A DNA stretch of 64,000 nucleotides from Serratia microhaemolytica (GTDB lineage Bacteria > Pseudomonadota > Gammaproteobacteria > Enterobacterales > Enterobacteriaceae), in assembly GCF_004011885.1 (NCBI RefSeq), contig NZ_SBEF01000003.1, forward strand, positions 124,001-188,000, in the 5' to 3' direction. The notes under the pieces were generated by a model that saw nothing but the letters and a program-made list of their open reading frames with translations, had not been told where the DNA came from and did not search any database. How positions within the stretch are numbered: position 1 is the stretch's first letter; each line of letters starts with the position of its first letter. Made by a program: the position numbers and the translations under genes. Positions 11,531-20,262 of the stretch are shown here, one piece after another.

Positions 11531-12892
11531 ATGAAAATAGGTATCACCGGCAAGTTGTTTATGGCGATCTTTGCTACCTGCATGTTGGTATTGATCATTA
11601 TGCATTGGGGAGTACGCAGCAGTTTTGAACGCGGCTTTATTGACTATATCAAGCACAGCAATGAACAACGCCTGAACATGCTCAGTGACGCTTTGGAAGC
11701 GCAGTATCAGCAGCACGGCAGTTGGGCATTTCTGCATAATAACCAGCAGGTGGTGTATCAAATTCTGCGCGCTTTCGAACAGAACAGCGATAATCCGCCC
11801 CCCAGAGGTTGGCGCACTCAGTTCTGGGTAGTGGATAGCAACAACCAGCGTTTGGTGGGGCACCCTGGCGTGATACCGAGTGGCAATATTCGACATGCCA
11901 TTCGCTACAATCAGCAAATTGTGGGTTGGGTCGTGGCCACGCCTGCGGAGAGGTTGACGCGGGATGCCGATATTAACTTTGCACACCAGCAGCGCCAGAC
12001 CAGTTGGCTGATCATTGGCCTCTCCACGCTACTGGCAGCGGCAGTGACCTGGCTCATGTCACGTGGCTTACTGGCGCCAGTAAAACGGTTAATCGCCGGT
12101 ATGCATCGCTTGGCTGCTGGCGATTTTCAGGTACGGGTGGCGGCCAGTAGCCAGGATGAATTGGGGCGTTTGGCGCAAGATTTTAATTTATTAGCGATCT
12201 CACTGGAAAAAAATGAGCAGATACGACGTGTGTTGATGGCGGACATCTCGCATGAACTACGCACCCCGCTGGCTGTGCTGCGTGGTGAACTGGAGGCGTT
12301 ACATGATGGCGTGCGCCAGATCACTCCCGATTCGTTGCGTTCGTTGCAGTCTGAAGTCGCGCTGTTAAGCAAACTGGTTGATGATCTGCACCAGCTTTCA
12401 CTCTCCGATCTGGGGGCGTTAGCCTACCGTAAACATCCAATCGATCTGGTACCGCTGATAGAGAGCGCATTAGCGGCTTTCCGAGAGCGTTTTCATGCCA
12501 AACAACTACAACTGATTAGTCAACTCCCAGAACACCTGCCGTTATTTGGTGATGCGGAACGGTTGGCACAATTGTTCAATAATTTATTGGAAAATAGCTT
12601 ACGTTACACCGATGAAGGGGGGCGTCTTGAGATTGGCATCGAGCCGTTAGCTGAGGGTATACAGCTCTATTGGCAAGACAGTGGTCCGGGTGTCAGCGAT
12701 CAGCAACTGGAGCAGATTTTTCAGCGTTTTTATCGTGCGGAAGGTTCGCGTAATCGCGCTAGCGGTGGTTCGGGGCTTGGCTTAGCGATTTGCCAGAATA
12801 TTGCTGAAGCGCACGGTGGTAAAATTTATGCCCAGCACTCGCCTTTAGGTGGCGTGCGCATTACAGTAGAGCTCCCTAACCCGAATGAGTAG
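11531..12892 (+). CDS. baeS: Envelope-stress sensor histidine kinase BaeS
   Basis: BaeS senses envelope damage (indole, tannins, spheroplasting in E. coli) and phosphorylates BaeR. The 453-residue protein has an N-terminal membrane helix, a periplasmic sensor region (about 35-160), a second helix and a HAMP domain. The dimerisation/phosphoacceptor motif ADISHELRTPL has His241, and the ATPase domain has NLLENSLRY (N box), DSGPGV (G1) and GSGLGLAI (G2). The start is ATG 11531, which aligns with E. coli BaeS; an upstream in-frame start at 11417 lies inside mdtD and was rejected. Confidence 0.96.
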   Translation: MKIGITGKLFMAIFATCMLVLIIMHWGVRSSFERGFIDYIKHSNEQRLNMLSDALEAQYQQHGSWAFLHNNQQVVYQILRAFEQNSDNPPPRGWRTQFWVVDSNNQRLVGHPGVIPSGNIRHAIRYNQQIVGWVVATPAERLTRDADINFAHQQRQTSWLIIGLSTLLAAAVTWLMSRGLLAPVKRLIAGMHRLAAGDFQVRVAASSQDELGRLAQDFNLLAISLEKNEQIRRVLMADISHELRTPLAVLRGELEALHDGVRQITPDSLRSLQSEVALLSKLVDDLHQLSLSDLGALAYRKHPIDLVPLIESALAAFRERFHAKQLQLISQLPEHLPLFGDAERLAQLFNNLLENSLRYTDEGGRLEIGIEPLAEGIQLYWQDSGPGVSDQQLEQIFQRFYRAEGSRNRASGGSGLGLAICQNIAEAHGGKIYAQHSPLGGVRITVELPNPNE

Positions 12893-12904
12893 TAAGGTAT
12901 TTTG

Positions 12905-13621
12905 ATGACACATCCCAGCCAGCCACAGCAGATTATGATTGTGGAAGATGAACCCAAGCTTGGGCAATTGCTGGTAGATTATTTACAAGCCGATGGTTAT
13001 TGCACCAACTGGCTGACCCGTGGTGACCGCATGATCGCGACAGTACGCCAGCAACCGCCGGCGCTGATCCTGCTTGATCTGATGTTACCGGGGTGTGACG
13101 GCCTCACCCTCTGCCGTGAACTGCGCCGTTTTAGCAATATTCCATTGATTATGGTCACCGCCAGAATTGAGGAACTGGATCGTCTGCTGGGGCTAGAGAT
13201 CGGTGCTGATGACTACATCTGTAAGCCATACAGCCCACGCGAAGTGGTTGCTAGAGTTAAAGCCGTTTTGCGGCGTGCACAGCGTGATCCAGAACCGGCA
13301 CAATGTACAGCGGTGTTAGAAATTGACCTAGCGGCTTTTCAGGCCAGCTACCAGGGCAACTTGCTCGATTTGACCCCGGTTGAGTTTCGCTTACTGAAAA
13401 TTTTGTCCGAACAGCCGGGCAAAGTCTTTTCACGCCAACAACTGCTTGACAGTGTATACGATGATTATCGCGTGGTGACTGATCGCACCATTGATACCCA
13501 CATCAAAAACCTGCGCCGCAAACTGGAGCAGTTAGAAAGTGATAAACCCTTCATCCGCTCGGTGTATGGTATTGGTTACCGCTGGGAGGCGGAACCCTGT
13601 ACACAGCGACTGGTAGGTTAA
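12905..13621 (+). CDS. baeR: Response regulator BaeR (OmpR family)
   Basis: BaeR is the DNA-binding partner of BaeS and activates mdtABCD and other envelope-stress genes. The 238-residue protein has an N-terminal receiver domain with acidic residues in VEDEPK, the phosphoacceptor Asp58 in LLDLMLPG and the switch Lys in [10 protein letters not shown]-terminal winged helix follows, with [15 protein letters not shown] as recognition helix. ATG 12905 is preceded by AAGG seven bases upstream; the TTG at 12902 is less likely. Only 12 bases separate it from baeS. Confidence 0.96.
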   Translation: MTHPSQPQQIMIVEDEPKLGQLLVDYLQADGYCTNWLTRGDRMIATVRQQPPALILLDLMLPGCDGLTLCRELRRFSNIPLIMVTARIEELDRLLGLEIGADDYICKPYSPREVVARVKAVLRRAQRDPEPAQCTAVLEIDLAAFQASYQGNLLDLTPVEFRLLKILSEQPGKVFSRQQLLDSVYDDYRVVTDRTIDTHIKNLRRKLEQLESDKPFIRSVYGIGYRWEAEPCTQRLVG

Positions 13622-13753
13622 CTTGCTGTTGCCGCCACCGGCTAAGTGTATCGCAACCGATACTGACACAACTGACAGCACAACACCCAGCGGCAAGCAT
13701 TCCGGTTAACCATTAGCAAACGGGGTAAATTTGCCGCCAGCAACATCTAGCGG

Positions 13754-13782
13754 CTGATTTCTTCCGCTAATATCGCTACAAT
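13754..13782 (+). promoter_or_regulatory. Possible sigma-70 promoter of trhP
   Basis: CTGATT at 13754-13759 and TACAAT at 13777-13782 are separated by 17 bases and lie about 60 bases before the trhP start codon. The -10 match is good and the -35 match is weak. The gap of more than 220 bases after baeR supports a separate promoter. Confidence 0.4.
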
Positions 13783-13844
13783 CTGCCGCTTTCACGGTGC
13801 CATCAGGTGGCATCGTACTGACCTGAAATCAGACTGAGACGACT

Positions 13845-15206
13845 ATGCCTAACTTAACCACAGCGACACAAAACACCTTTGTCCCGGAACTGCTCTCCCC
13901 TGCCGGTAGCCTAAAAAACATGCGTTACGCTTTTGCCTATGGTGCTGATGCCGTCTACGCAGGTCAGCCACGCTACAGTTTACGGGTACGTAACAATGAG
14001 TTTAACCATGAGAACTTAGCCCAAGGGATCGCAGAAGCTCATGCGCTGGGTAAAAAGTTTTATGTCGTGGTCAACATTGCGCCACATAATGCCAAACTGA
14101 AAACCTTTCTGCGTGACTTGAAACCGGTGGTTGAAATGGGGCCGGATGCGCTGATTATGTCCGATCCCGGTTTGATCATGATGGTGCGTGAAGCGTTTCC
14201 CCAGATTGATATTCATCTTTCGGTACAAGCTAACGCAGTGAACTGGGCAACGGTGAAATTCTGGCAACAGATGGGATTAACGCGAGTGATCTTATCACGA
14301 GAATTGTCACTGGAAGAGATCGCCGAAATCCGCCAGCAGGTACCAGAGATGGAGCTAGAAGTGTTTGTACACGGTGCGCTCTGCATGGCTTACTCTGGCC
14401 GCTGCCTGCTCTCCGGTTACCTGAATAAGCGTGATCCGAACCAAGGCACCTGTACCAATGCCTGCCGCTGGCAGTATCGTGCTGAAGAGGGGCGGGAAGA
14501 TGACGCGGGCAATATCGTCCACATGCACCAGCCGATTGCGGTACAACAAGTGGAGCCGACATTAGGCAGCGGTGCGCCAACCGATAAAGTGTTTATGCTG
14601 TCTGAGGCACAACGTCCAGGTGAATACATGAGTGCCTTTGAGGATGAACATGGCACCTACATCATGAACTCAAAAGATTTACGTGCGATCGAGCATGTGG
14701 AACAACTCACCCGATTGGGCGTGCATTCACTGAAAATAGAAGGGCGCACCAAATCTTTCTACTACTGCGCACGCACTGCACAGGTGTATCGCCGAGCGAT
14801 TGATGATGCGGTGGCAGGAAAACCATTTGATCCTAGCCTGTTGACAACGCTTGAGGGCCTGGCACATCGCGGCTATACCGAGGGATTCCTGCGTCGTCAT
14901 ACGCACGATGCTTATCAGAACTATGGCTATGGTGCTTCGGTATCGGAACGTCAGCAGTTTGTCGGAGAGTTCACGGGTGTGCGTCGTAATGGCTTGGCGG
15001 AAGTGGATGTGAAAAACAAATTTTTGCTCGGTGACAGCGTGGAGATGATGACGCCGAACGGCAACGTACAGTTCACTCTGACAGCGATCCAGAACAAGAA
15101 AGGGGAAGCGATTGAGGCCGCGTTGGGTAATGGGCATATTGTCTATTTGCCGATACCCGAAGATGTGCCACTACAATACGCGTTATTGATTCGTAATCTG
15201 CCATAA
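13845..15206 (+). CDS. trhP: tRNA 5-hydroxyuridine synthesis protein TrhP (YegQ, peptidase U32 family)
   Basis: This U32-family protein, known as YegQ, takes part in prephenate-dependent hydroxylation of wobble uridine 34 in tRNAs, upstream of cmo5U formation. The 453 residues match E. coli YegQ in length. The N-terminal barrel begins PELLSPAGSLKNMRYAFAYG. The cysteine-rich signature VHGALCMAYSGRCLLSGY and the following CTNAC segment supply the cysteines that bind an iron-sulfur cluster in this family. The C-terminal region carries the small beta domain of the YegQ type. It follows baeR as in E. coli, with the CyaR gene directly downstream. Confidence 0.94.
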   Translation: MPNLTTATQNTFVPELLSPAGSLKNMRYAFAYGADAVYAGQPRYSLRVRNNEFNHENLAQGIAEAHALGKKFYVVVNIAPHNAKLKTFLRDLKPVVEMGPDALIMSDPGLIMMVREAFPQIDIHLSVQANAVNWATVKFWQQMGLTRVILSRELSLEEIAEIRQQVPEMELEVFVHGALCMAYSGRCLLSGYLNKRDPNQGTCTNACRWQYRAEEGREDDAGNIVHMHQPIAVQQVEPTLGSGAPTDKVFMLSEAQRPGEYMSAFEDEHGTYIMNSKDLRAIEHVEQLTRLGVHSLKIEGRTKSFYYCARTAQVYRRAIDDAVAGKPFDPSLLTTLEGLAHRGYTEGFLRRHTHDAYQNYGYGASVSERQQFVGEFTGVRRNGLAEVDVKNKFLLGDSVEMMTPNGNVQFTLTAIQNKKGEAIEAALGNGHIVYLPIPEDVPLQYALLIRNLP

Positions 15207-15271
15207 AAAAAGCGTTTCAGCTAAAAAAAATGTTATCGCCATTGTTAGTCAATGGCGTTTTCTATCAAATA

Positions 15272-15287
15272 TTAGAATTAGATCACA
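15272..15287 (+). promoter_or_regulatory. Class II CRP site of the CyaR promoter
   Basis: The two half-sites TTAGA (15272-15276) and TCACA (15283-15287), six bases apart, resemble the CRP consensus TGTGA-N6-TCACA; the second half is perfect. The centre at 15279.5 lies exactly 41.5 bases before the inferred CyaR start at 15321. A -10 element TACTAT occupies 15309-15314. This is the geometry of the CRP-activated cyaR promoter in E. coli. Confidence 0.75.
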
Positions 15288-15320
15288 ACAATAAGTTAAC
15301 TACTCAGCTACTATCTAGAT

Positions 15321-15402
15321 GCTCAAATAAATAAAAATATATAGCAATGCTAGGAACCACCTCCTTTAGCCAGCCCAATCTCCCTTGGGCTGGCGCCTTC
15401 TT
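15321..15402 (+). ncRNA. cyaR: CyaR Hfq-dependent small regulatory RNA
   Basis: CyaR is a CRP-activated small RNA that represses ompX, luxS, nadE and others by pairing near their ribosome-binding sites. The diagnostic block GGAACCACCTCCTT is at 15353-15366. The 3' hairpin (10-bp perfect stem 15369-15378 with 15385-15394) keeps the E. coli loop core TCTCCC although the stem sequence has changed by compensating substitutions. The inferred 5' end GCTCAAATAAAT resembles the E. coli start. Its place directly after yegQ is conserved. The expected long U-tract is weak here (GCCTTCTT). Hfq, its chaperone, is encoded at the right end of this window. Confidence 0.88.
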
Positions 15403-16237
15403 AGCCTGACTTCCTGTAATAAATATCTTCGTTCTAAACGTTTTATTGCCAATCCTGCTCTGTTTAAGTCTTATCTAGCGCTTAATCCAGTTAAATAGAT
15501 AGGCCGATTAACACAGAGAATTAACGAGGTTGAATCACAACAATAGATTTAATCAATGTAACATATTGATAATGAATTATTTTTTATTTTTATTGGTGTT
15601 TTTTATCGGTGTTAATCCGGTATGAGTAGTAATAAAAACTACAGTATTAGATGTATATAAATGTTTTTCTTGAAAAGTGTTTTAAAAATATAATACGATT
15701 TTTTTCATTAAAACAAACAAATCATAAACAAAATGCTTTTTTGTGAAAAATTTATTGACAATTCTTTTCTGTTATTTTGGTGAGAGAAAAGAATAACGAT
15801 TGCATTTGGCTGAAATAATAGTCGATTAGTGAATGCTGAATTAACTGATTGCTATCTTAAACTGTCGATGAACTGCTGCTGTTTATTTCCACAACATCAC
15901 TCGCAGGCTGTTTTGTCAGCACTCAGCACACTATCCGTAGACAGAAACATACTGAGATTTATTGAACAGTGGCGATGCTCTTTGGGTATTTAAACGCAGT
16001 TGGCTATTCTGGTTGGTATTCACTGTGTCGTATTTAGGATAGCCCCCCAGTTGAACGCACCGTTCAGTACTGGAACACGTCTGAGGTGAAGAGTGACACG
16101 TGATTTGAGTGTGGGAAATAACATGGTGGGTTATTGGCAGCGCCGGTTAAGGCACTATAGTGCGCACAGTAAGCACATACAAACAATGCAGCGTACAACG
16201 AACGAGGCAGGGGATGGAGCAGCATAGCACAACAAAT
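15403..16237 (+). other. AT-rich stretch with no recognisable gene
   Basis: These 835 bases contain no open reading frame of useful length on either strand and no tRNA-like fold that I could see. The part from about 15540 to 15800 is strikingly AT-rich, with many A and T runs, unlike the roughly half-GC genes around it. A TTGACA occurs at 15755-15760 but has no matching -10 at correct spacing. The last 200 bases return to ordinary composition. Confidence 0.6.
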
Positions 16238-16270
16238 TGCCCCATCGGATAGGTACTAACCGATGGGGCA
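16238..16270 (-). terminator. Terminator of ybhL
   Basis: An 11-base-pair perfect stem (TGCCCCATCGG 16238-16248 with CCGATGGGGCA 16260-16270) closes an 11-base loop 22 bases beyond the ybhL stop. Read on the minus strand it is followed by AATTTGTTG, a modest T-rich tail. Confidence 0.75.
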
Positions 16271-16292
16271 TTAACACTGTGGCAGCCTAGCT

Positions 16293-17000
16293 TTAGCGGC
16301 GGTTGCCGAAGATACGTAGTAACATCAGGAACAGGTTGATAAAGTCCAGATAGAGTGTCAGTGCACCAAAAATTGACAGTTTACGGAAACCCTCTTTATC
16401 AGCCGGGTCAAGTTGTTCACCCATCGCCTTCAATTTCTGTGTGTCATAAGCAGTAAGGCCCACAAACACTACAACACCAATGTAGGTAACTGCCCACATC
16501 AGCGCACTGCTTTGTAACCATAAATTGACCAGCGAAGCCAGCACGATACCGATCAGCGCCATAAACAGGAGACTGCCAAAACCGCTGAGATCACGTTTGG
16601 TCGTGTAACCGTAGAAGCTCATGGCACCAAACATACCGGCAGTGATAATAAAGGTGCTCGCGATCGACTCACCGGTGTAGATCAGTAGCAATAGCGACAG
16701 AGTTAGACCTGTGAGCGCAGAGTAGAGCATAAACAGCGAGGTGGCCATCGCGCCGCTAAGACGGTTGATCATCCCTGAGATGACAAACACCAAACCAAGT
16801 TGCGCAATAATCAATCCGTAAAAAGCGAACTTGCTGGATAACAGCAGGTACTGAATTTGCGGACTACCGGCTGCATACCAGGCAACAAACGCAGTGAGTA
16901 GCAGGCCACAACTCATCCAACCATAAACCTGAGCCATAAAAGCCTGTAGGCCGCTGTTGGCATTCTCAACAATTGAACCATTGCGTGTATATCTTTCCAT
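16293..17000 (-). CDS. ybhL: Bax inhibitor-1/YccA family inner-membrane protein YbhL
   Basis: This is a seven-helix membrane protein of the BI-1 (TMBIM) family, 235 residues against 234 in E. coli YbhL. The family signature GLTAYDTQKLK and the C-terminal YLDFINLFLMLLRIFGNRR are present. The physiological role is unclear; relatives are linked to calcium leak and to FtsH (YccA). The start is taken at the ATG ending at 17000 (MERYTRNGSIV); the longer in-frame version adds 21 residues with no counterpart. It lies downstream of moaE as in E. coli, 175 bases away. Confidence 0.92.
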   Translation of the reverse strand: MERYTRNGSIVENANSGLQAFMAQVYGWMSCGLLLTAFVAWYAAGSPQIQYLLLSSKFAFYGLIIAQLGLVFVISGMINRLSGAMATSLFMLYSALTGLTLSLLLLIYTGESIASTFIITAGMFGAMSFYGYTTKRDLSGFGSLLFMALIGIVLASLVNLWLQSSALMWAVTYIGVVVFVGLTAYDTQKLKAMGEQLDPADKEGFRKLSIFGALTLYLDFINLFLMLLRIFGNRR

Positions 17001-17175
17001 GGTGATTACCCTAATTGATTGTGAACCAGAAGGAAGAAGTGGGGCAGCATAAAACCGGATCAAGCGACGGCGATAACAGACAAGCGACCGAGTGGCTGAT
17101 ACTCACTTCCTGTTAGAAAGCGTATCACAGAACCTGGATTATGGAATCAACAACTCGGTGAATTTATTTTTTGTT

Positions 17176-17628
17176 TTACCAGCGGTTAGCAGCTTGTTGG
17201 TCTGAGTCACGCGCTTCAACCCAACGCTCACCCACCTCAGTTGCTTCACGTTTCCAGAATGGAGCGCGTGTTTTCAGATAATCCATAATGAATTCAGCGG
17301 CAGCAAACGCTTGGCTGCGGTGTGCTGCGGTGACGCCAACAAACACAATTTCATCGCCGGGAAACAGTTCACCGATGCGGTGAATAACCGAGATGCGCTG
17401 TAACGGCCAGCGCTGGCGTGCTTGGTCGACAATCTCTGCCAACGCCTTTTCTGTCATGCCGGGATAGTGTTCCAGTGTCAGGGCGCTGACACCATCACCC
17501 AAGTTGTGATTGCGCACCTTGCCGGTAAAGGTGACCACTGCACCATCGTCATCACAGCAGGCTAACCACTGATACTCATCACCGACACGAAATGATGCAC
17601 TGCCAACGCGGATACGGGTATGCTCCAT
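17176..17628 (-). CDS. moaE: Molybdopterin synthase catalytic subunit MoaE
   Basis: MoaE is the large subunit of molybdopterin synthase. It transfers sulfur from MoaD thiocarboxylate to precursor Z (cPMP) to form the MPT dithiolene. The 150 residues equal E. coli MoaE in length. Conserved features include FTGKVRNHNLGD, LEHYPGMTEKAL, HRIGELFPGDEIV and the C-terminal FWKREAT with the active-site lysine. It is the last gene of moaABCDE, two bases after moaD. Confidence 0.97.
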   Translation of the reverse strand: MEHTRIRVGSASFRVGDEYQWLACCDDDGAVVTFTGKVRNHNLGDGVSALTLEHYPGMTEKALAEIVDQARQRWPLQRISVIHRIGELFPGDEIVFVGVTAAHRSQAFAAAEFIMDYLKTRAPFWKREATEVGERWVEARDSDQQAANRW

Positions 17629-17630
17629 CG

Positions 17631-17876
17631 TTAGCCTCCCGTTACAGGGGGGAAAAAAGCGACTTCATCACCAGCCTGTAGCGGATGATCGGCAGTGACT
17701 AATGACTGATTGACTGCCATTAACAGTTTGCCTGACTCTAACGCTAACGCCCAGCGTTCACCACGCGCAGATAATGCCAGGCGCAACGCTTCTACTGTCG
17801 GATACTCTGCTGGCAGAGTGAGACCATCGGTGCCGAGTAATTCACGCACCTGAGCAAAAAACAGAACACTGATCAT
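17631..17876 (-). CDS. moaD: Molybdopterin synthase sulfur carrier MoaD
   Basis: MoaD is a ubiquitin-like sulfur carrier of 81 residues that ends in the required Gly-Gly (FFPPVTGG). MoeB adenylates the terminal glycine and it becomes a thiocarboxylate that feeds MoaE. The ATG overlaps the moaC stop codon by four bases, indicating coupled translation. Confidence 0.97.
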   Translation of the reverse strand: MISVLFFAQVRELLGTDGLTLPAEYPTVEALRLALSARGERWALALESGKLLMAVNQSLVTADHPLQAGDEVAFFPPVTGG

Positions 17877-18352
17877 GAGGCCACCAAGAAATCACCTGAC
17901 TTACCACCGCTTTTCGCTAATAGACGTACGGGGCCAATCACCATATCCTTTTGCACCGCTTTGCACATGTCATAGATAGTCAATGCGGCAACCGAGGCGG
18001 CAGTCAAAGCCTCCATCTCTACCCCTGTCTTGCCACTCAAACGGCAACAGGTCTCAATATAAACCTGGTTCGATTCTGGTTGTGCGCTGATGTTCACTTC
18101 GACCTTACTCAACATCAGTGGATGGCAGAGTGGGATCAGCTCCCAAGTGCGCTTGGCCGCCTGAATGGCAGCAATGCGTGCGGTAGCGAATACATCGCCT
18201 TTATGGTGACTGCCATCCAGGATCATTGCCAGCGTAGCCGGTTGCATTGTTACAAACGCCTCTGCACGCGCTTCACGCACTGTGTCGGCTTTGGCCGAGA
18301 TGTCAACCATATGAGCCTCGCCGGCCGCATTAAGATGTGTTAATTGCGTCAT
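17873..18352 (-). CDS. moaC: Cyclic pyranopterin monophosphate synthase MoaC
   Basis: MoaC converts the MoaA product 3',8-cyclo-7,8-dihydro-GTP into cPMP. The 159 residues closely follow the E. coli enzyme (161). They include MVDVSAKA-type N-terminal sequence (MVDISAKA), the dimer-interface block [15 protein letters not shown] and the catalytic region [14 protein letters not shown] followed by [10 protein letters not shown] with the key lysine. Only three bases separate it from moaB. Confidence 0.97.
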   Translation of the reverse strand: MTQLTHLNAAGEAHMVDISAKADTVREARAEAFVTMQPATLAMILDGSHHKGDVFATARIAAIQAAKRTWELIPLCHPLMLSKVEVNISAQPESNQVYIETCCRLSGKTGVEMEALTAASVAALTIYDMCKAVQKDMVIGPVRLLAKSGGKSGDFLVAS

Positions 18353-18355
18353 AAT

Positions 18356-18868
18356 CTACTTTTTTAAATGTGGCAGGAAGTTGCATGGGCGATGGCGCGC
18401 ATCCAACTGCTGTTTAATGATCTTTTCCCAGGCGGTACAACAGGCTCGAGGAGAACCTGGCATGGCAAAGATCACGGTCTGATTGGCCATACCGGCCAGC
18501 GCTCGAGACTGGATACAGGCGGTGCCAATCTCTTCAAATGAGAGCATACGGAACAGCTCGCCGAAACCTTCGACCTGACGATCAAACAGCGGCGATATTG
18601 CTTCCGGGGTGTTATCGGCCTGGGTATAGCCGGTGCCGCCGTTGATCAGTATCACCTGTACCTGTTCATCAGCGATCCACACCGCGACCTGTGCACGGAT
18701 CTGGTAAAGGTTATCTTTCAGCAGGGTACGAGCAATGACTTGATGACCAGCTTCCAGCACGGCTTGCTGTAGATAGTCGCCGGAAGAGTCCTCTTCGGCA
18801 CTACGGCGATCAGAAATAGTCAGAATAGCGACGTTTGCCGGAATAAATGTGCTACTGGGTTGGCTCAT
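18356..18868 (-). CDS. moaB: Molybdopterin adenylyltransferase-family protein MoaB
   Basis: This 170-residue MogA/MoaB-fold protein has the same length as E. coli MoaB. The family motif GGTGYTQADNTPEA is present, as are the conserved FDRQVEGFGELFRMLSFEEI and FAMPGSPRACCTAWE. In E. coli, MoaB binds MPT but is largely dispensable because MogA does the adenylation, so its exact role is open. It lies between moaA and moaC in the operon. Confidence 0.96.
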   Translation of the reverse strand: MSQPSSTFIPANVAILTISDRRSAEEDSSGDYLQQAVLEAGHQVIARTLLKDNLYQIRAQVAVWIADEQVQVILINGGTGYTQADNTPEAISPLFDRQVEGFGELFRMLSFEEIGTACIQSRALAGMANQTVIFAMPGSPRACCTAWEKIIKQQLDARHRPCNFLPHLKK

Positions 18869-18933
18869 AATGATGCTGTGCTCCTCTATTTGCTGGCAGG
18901 TTGCATCGCGTGGGCGAGTGCTGACCTAGAAAG

Positions 18934-19917
18934 TCAGCCACCAATAAATGACAAGTTTTGCGTGATCCCACTGTTACCTTGATGCAGGAAATGGGTCTGC
19001 TTTTTGGCCTGCAAACTACTATAGATACGCATTTTCAACTGCTCCAACTGACTGTCATCTGCCAGCAAGTCACGCAGTGTCAGGCCCTGTTCACCAAATA
19101 GACACAGGTGCAGATCACCCACAGCAGAGACACGTAGCCGGTTACAACTGGCACAAAAATCCTTCTCATACGGCATAATCAGACCAATTTCGCCCTGGTA
19201 ATCGGGGTGGCTAAAAACTTGTGCCGGGCCATCACTGCGGCTGCGAGTGCCTTGCTGCCAACCCTGTTGCAGCAGTTGTTGGCGCAATAATGCACCAGAA
19301 ACATGTTGTTGGTGGAATAACGCTTCTCCTTGGCCAGTCTGCATCAATTCAATAAAACGCAGTTGGATTGGGCGTGATTTGATCCAGTCAAGAAATTGCG
19401 GCAATTGGTGCAGATTGGCTTCTCGCATCAACACGGTATTAACTTTCACCTTGCGGTAACCAACGCTGAAAGCGGCGTCGATGCCGGCCATCACTTGACG
19501 AAACTTATCCTGACCGGTGATGGCATGGAATTGGCGCGCATCAAGGCTATCGACACTGACGTTGATATCGGTCAATCCTGCGGCTTGCCAATTGGCGACA
19601 TCACGCGCCAAGCGGTAACCATTGGTGGTGACCGCCAGAGTGCGGATTGCGGTATTTTCGCGTACAGCGGCGATAATCTCGGTGAAATCGCGCCGTAAAG
19701 ATGGTTCACCACCGGTGAGACGTACCTTCTCGGTGCCAAGCTGAGCAAAAGCGCGCGTAACACGGCGGATTTCATCAAGCGAAAGAAAAGAACGAGGGCT
19801 GCCATGCGGTTGATAACCATTGGGCAAGCAGTAGGTACAACGGAAGTTGCACACGTCGGTGATCGACAGACGTAGATAGTAAAATTTGCGCTCAAATGCG
19901 TCGATAAGTTGCTGCAC
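18934..19917 (-). CDS. moaA: GTP 3',8-cyclase MoaA (radical SAM)
   Basis: MoaA carries out the first step of molybdenum cofactor synthesis, radical-SAM cyclisation of GTP. The 327-residue protein has the N-terminal 4Fe-4S/SAM motif CNFRCTYC, the GGEPSLRRD segment, a second C-terminal cluster motif CASCNRLR followed by the third cysteine in HLCLFG, and the essential terminal Gly-Gly. I chose the GTG at 19917: AAGG lies seven bases upstream and the N-terminus aligns with E. coli MoaA, whereas a longer ATG start at 19965 would run into the riboswitch. The protein is two residues shorter than E. coli MoaA. Confidence 0.95.
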   Translation of the reverse strand: MQQLIDAFERKFYYLRLSITDVCNFRCTYCLPNGYQPHGSPRSFLSLDEIRRVTRAFAQLGTEKVRLTGGEPSLRRDFTEIIAAVRENTAIRTLAVTTNGYRLARDVANWQAAGLTDINVSVDSLDARQFHAITGQDKFRQVMAGIDAAFSVGYRKVKVNTVLMREANLHQLPQFLDWIKSRPIQLRFIELMQTGQGEALFHQQHVSGALLRQQLLQQGWQQGTRSRSDGPAQVFSHPDYQGEIGLIMPYEKDFCASCNRLRVSAVGDLHLCLFGEQGLTLRDLLADDSQLEQLKMRIYSSLQAKKQTHFLHQGNSGITQNLSFIGG

Positions 19918-19924
19918 CTTAACA

Positions 19925-20038
19925 CCTTTCCAAGTACGGGAGATGCGAGCGTTTCCACTCTGCACCCTGGCGGCCTATCGGCCACGGCTAAGACACCCTA
20001 TTGTCTAACTGGACAACGTAGGCGGCAAAGCTAGGAGT
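19925..20038 (-). promoter_or_regulatory. Molybdenum-cofactor (Moco) riboswitch leader of moaA
   Basis: The minus-strand leader from about 20038 down to the moaA ribosome-binding site carries the conserved blocks of the Moco RNA motif as I remember it. In order these are CTCCTAGC, GCCGCCTACGTT, AGGGTGTCTTAGCCGTGGC, CGATAGGCCGCCAGGGTGC and GGAAACGCTC. It ends just before CTTGGAAAGGTG, which contains the Shine-Dalgarno sequence. In E. coli this leader responds to Moco to lower moaA translation. The boundaries are approximate. Confidence 0.82.
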
Positions 20039-20262
20039 TGTGATGTGGTTCCGAATCCGGTTGAAAAGTGGTGGAACGACACCGTGGTTTATGGCGATTC
20101 TAACGCTAATCTCACGTTATGAACAGTCAGCATTATACAAACACATTGATTGACATCATGCAACAGGCATTCTTTAGAGCAGTTTATTTGTTGAATCAGA
20201 GCGATATTCATCCCCTGTGTTGCTGGAACGCTAGTGGTGTTTAGCCAGTTGGCCGAAATACG
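20039..20262. other. Spacer between the moaA leader and the AbgT gene
   Basis: This stretch should hold the moaA promoter and the 3' end of the upstream transporter transcript. A seven-base-pair hairpin (20239-20245 with 20262-20268) overlaps the transporter stop codon and might be a weak terminator. No ORF or clear ModE/FNR operator was recognised by eye. Confidence 0.4.

Noticed and set aside
15755..15783. TTGACA as a promoter for an unseen gene or RNA
   Set aside because: No -10 hexamer lies 16-18 bases downstream and no ORF or conserved RNA follows.
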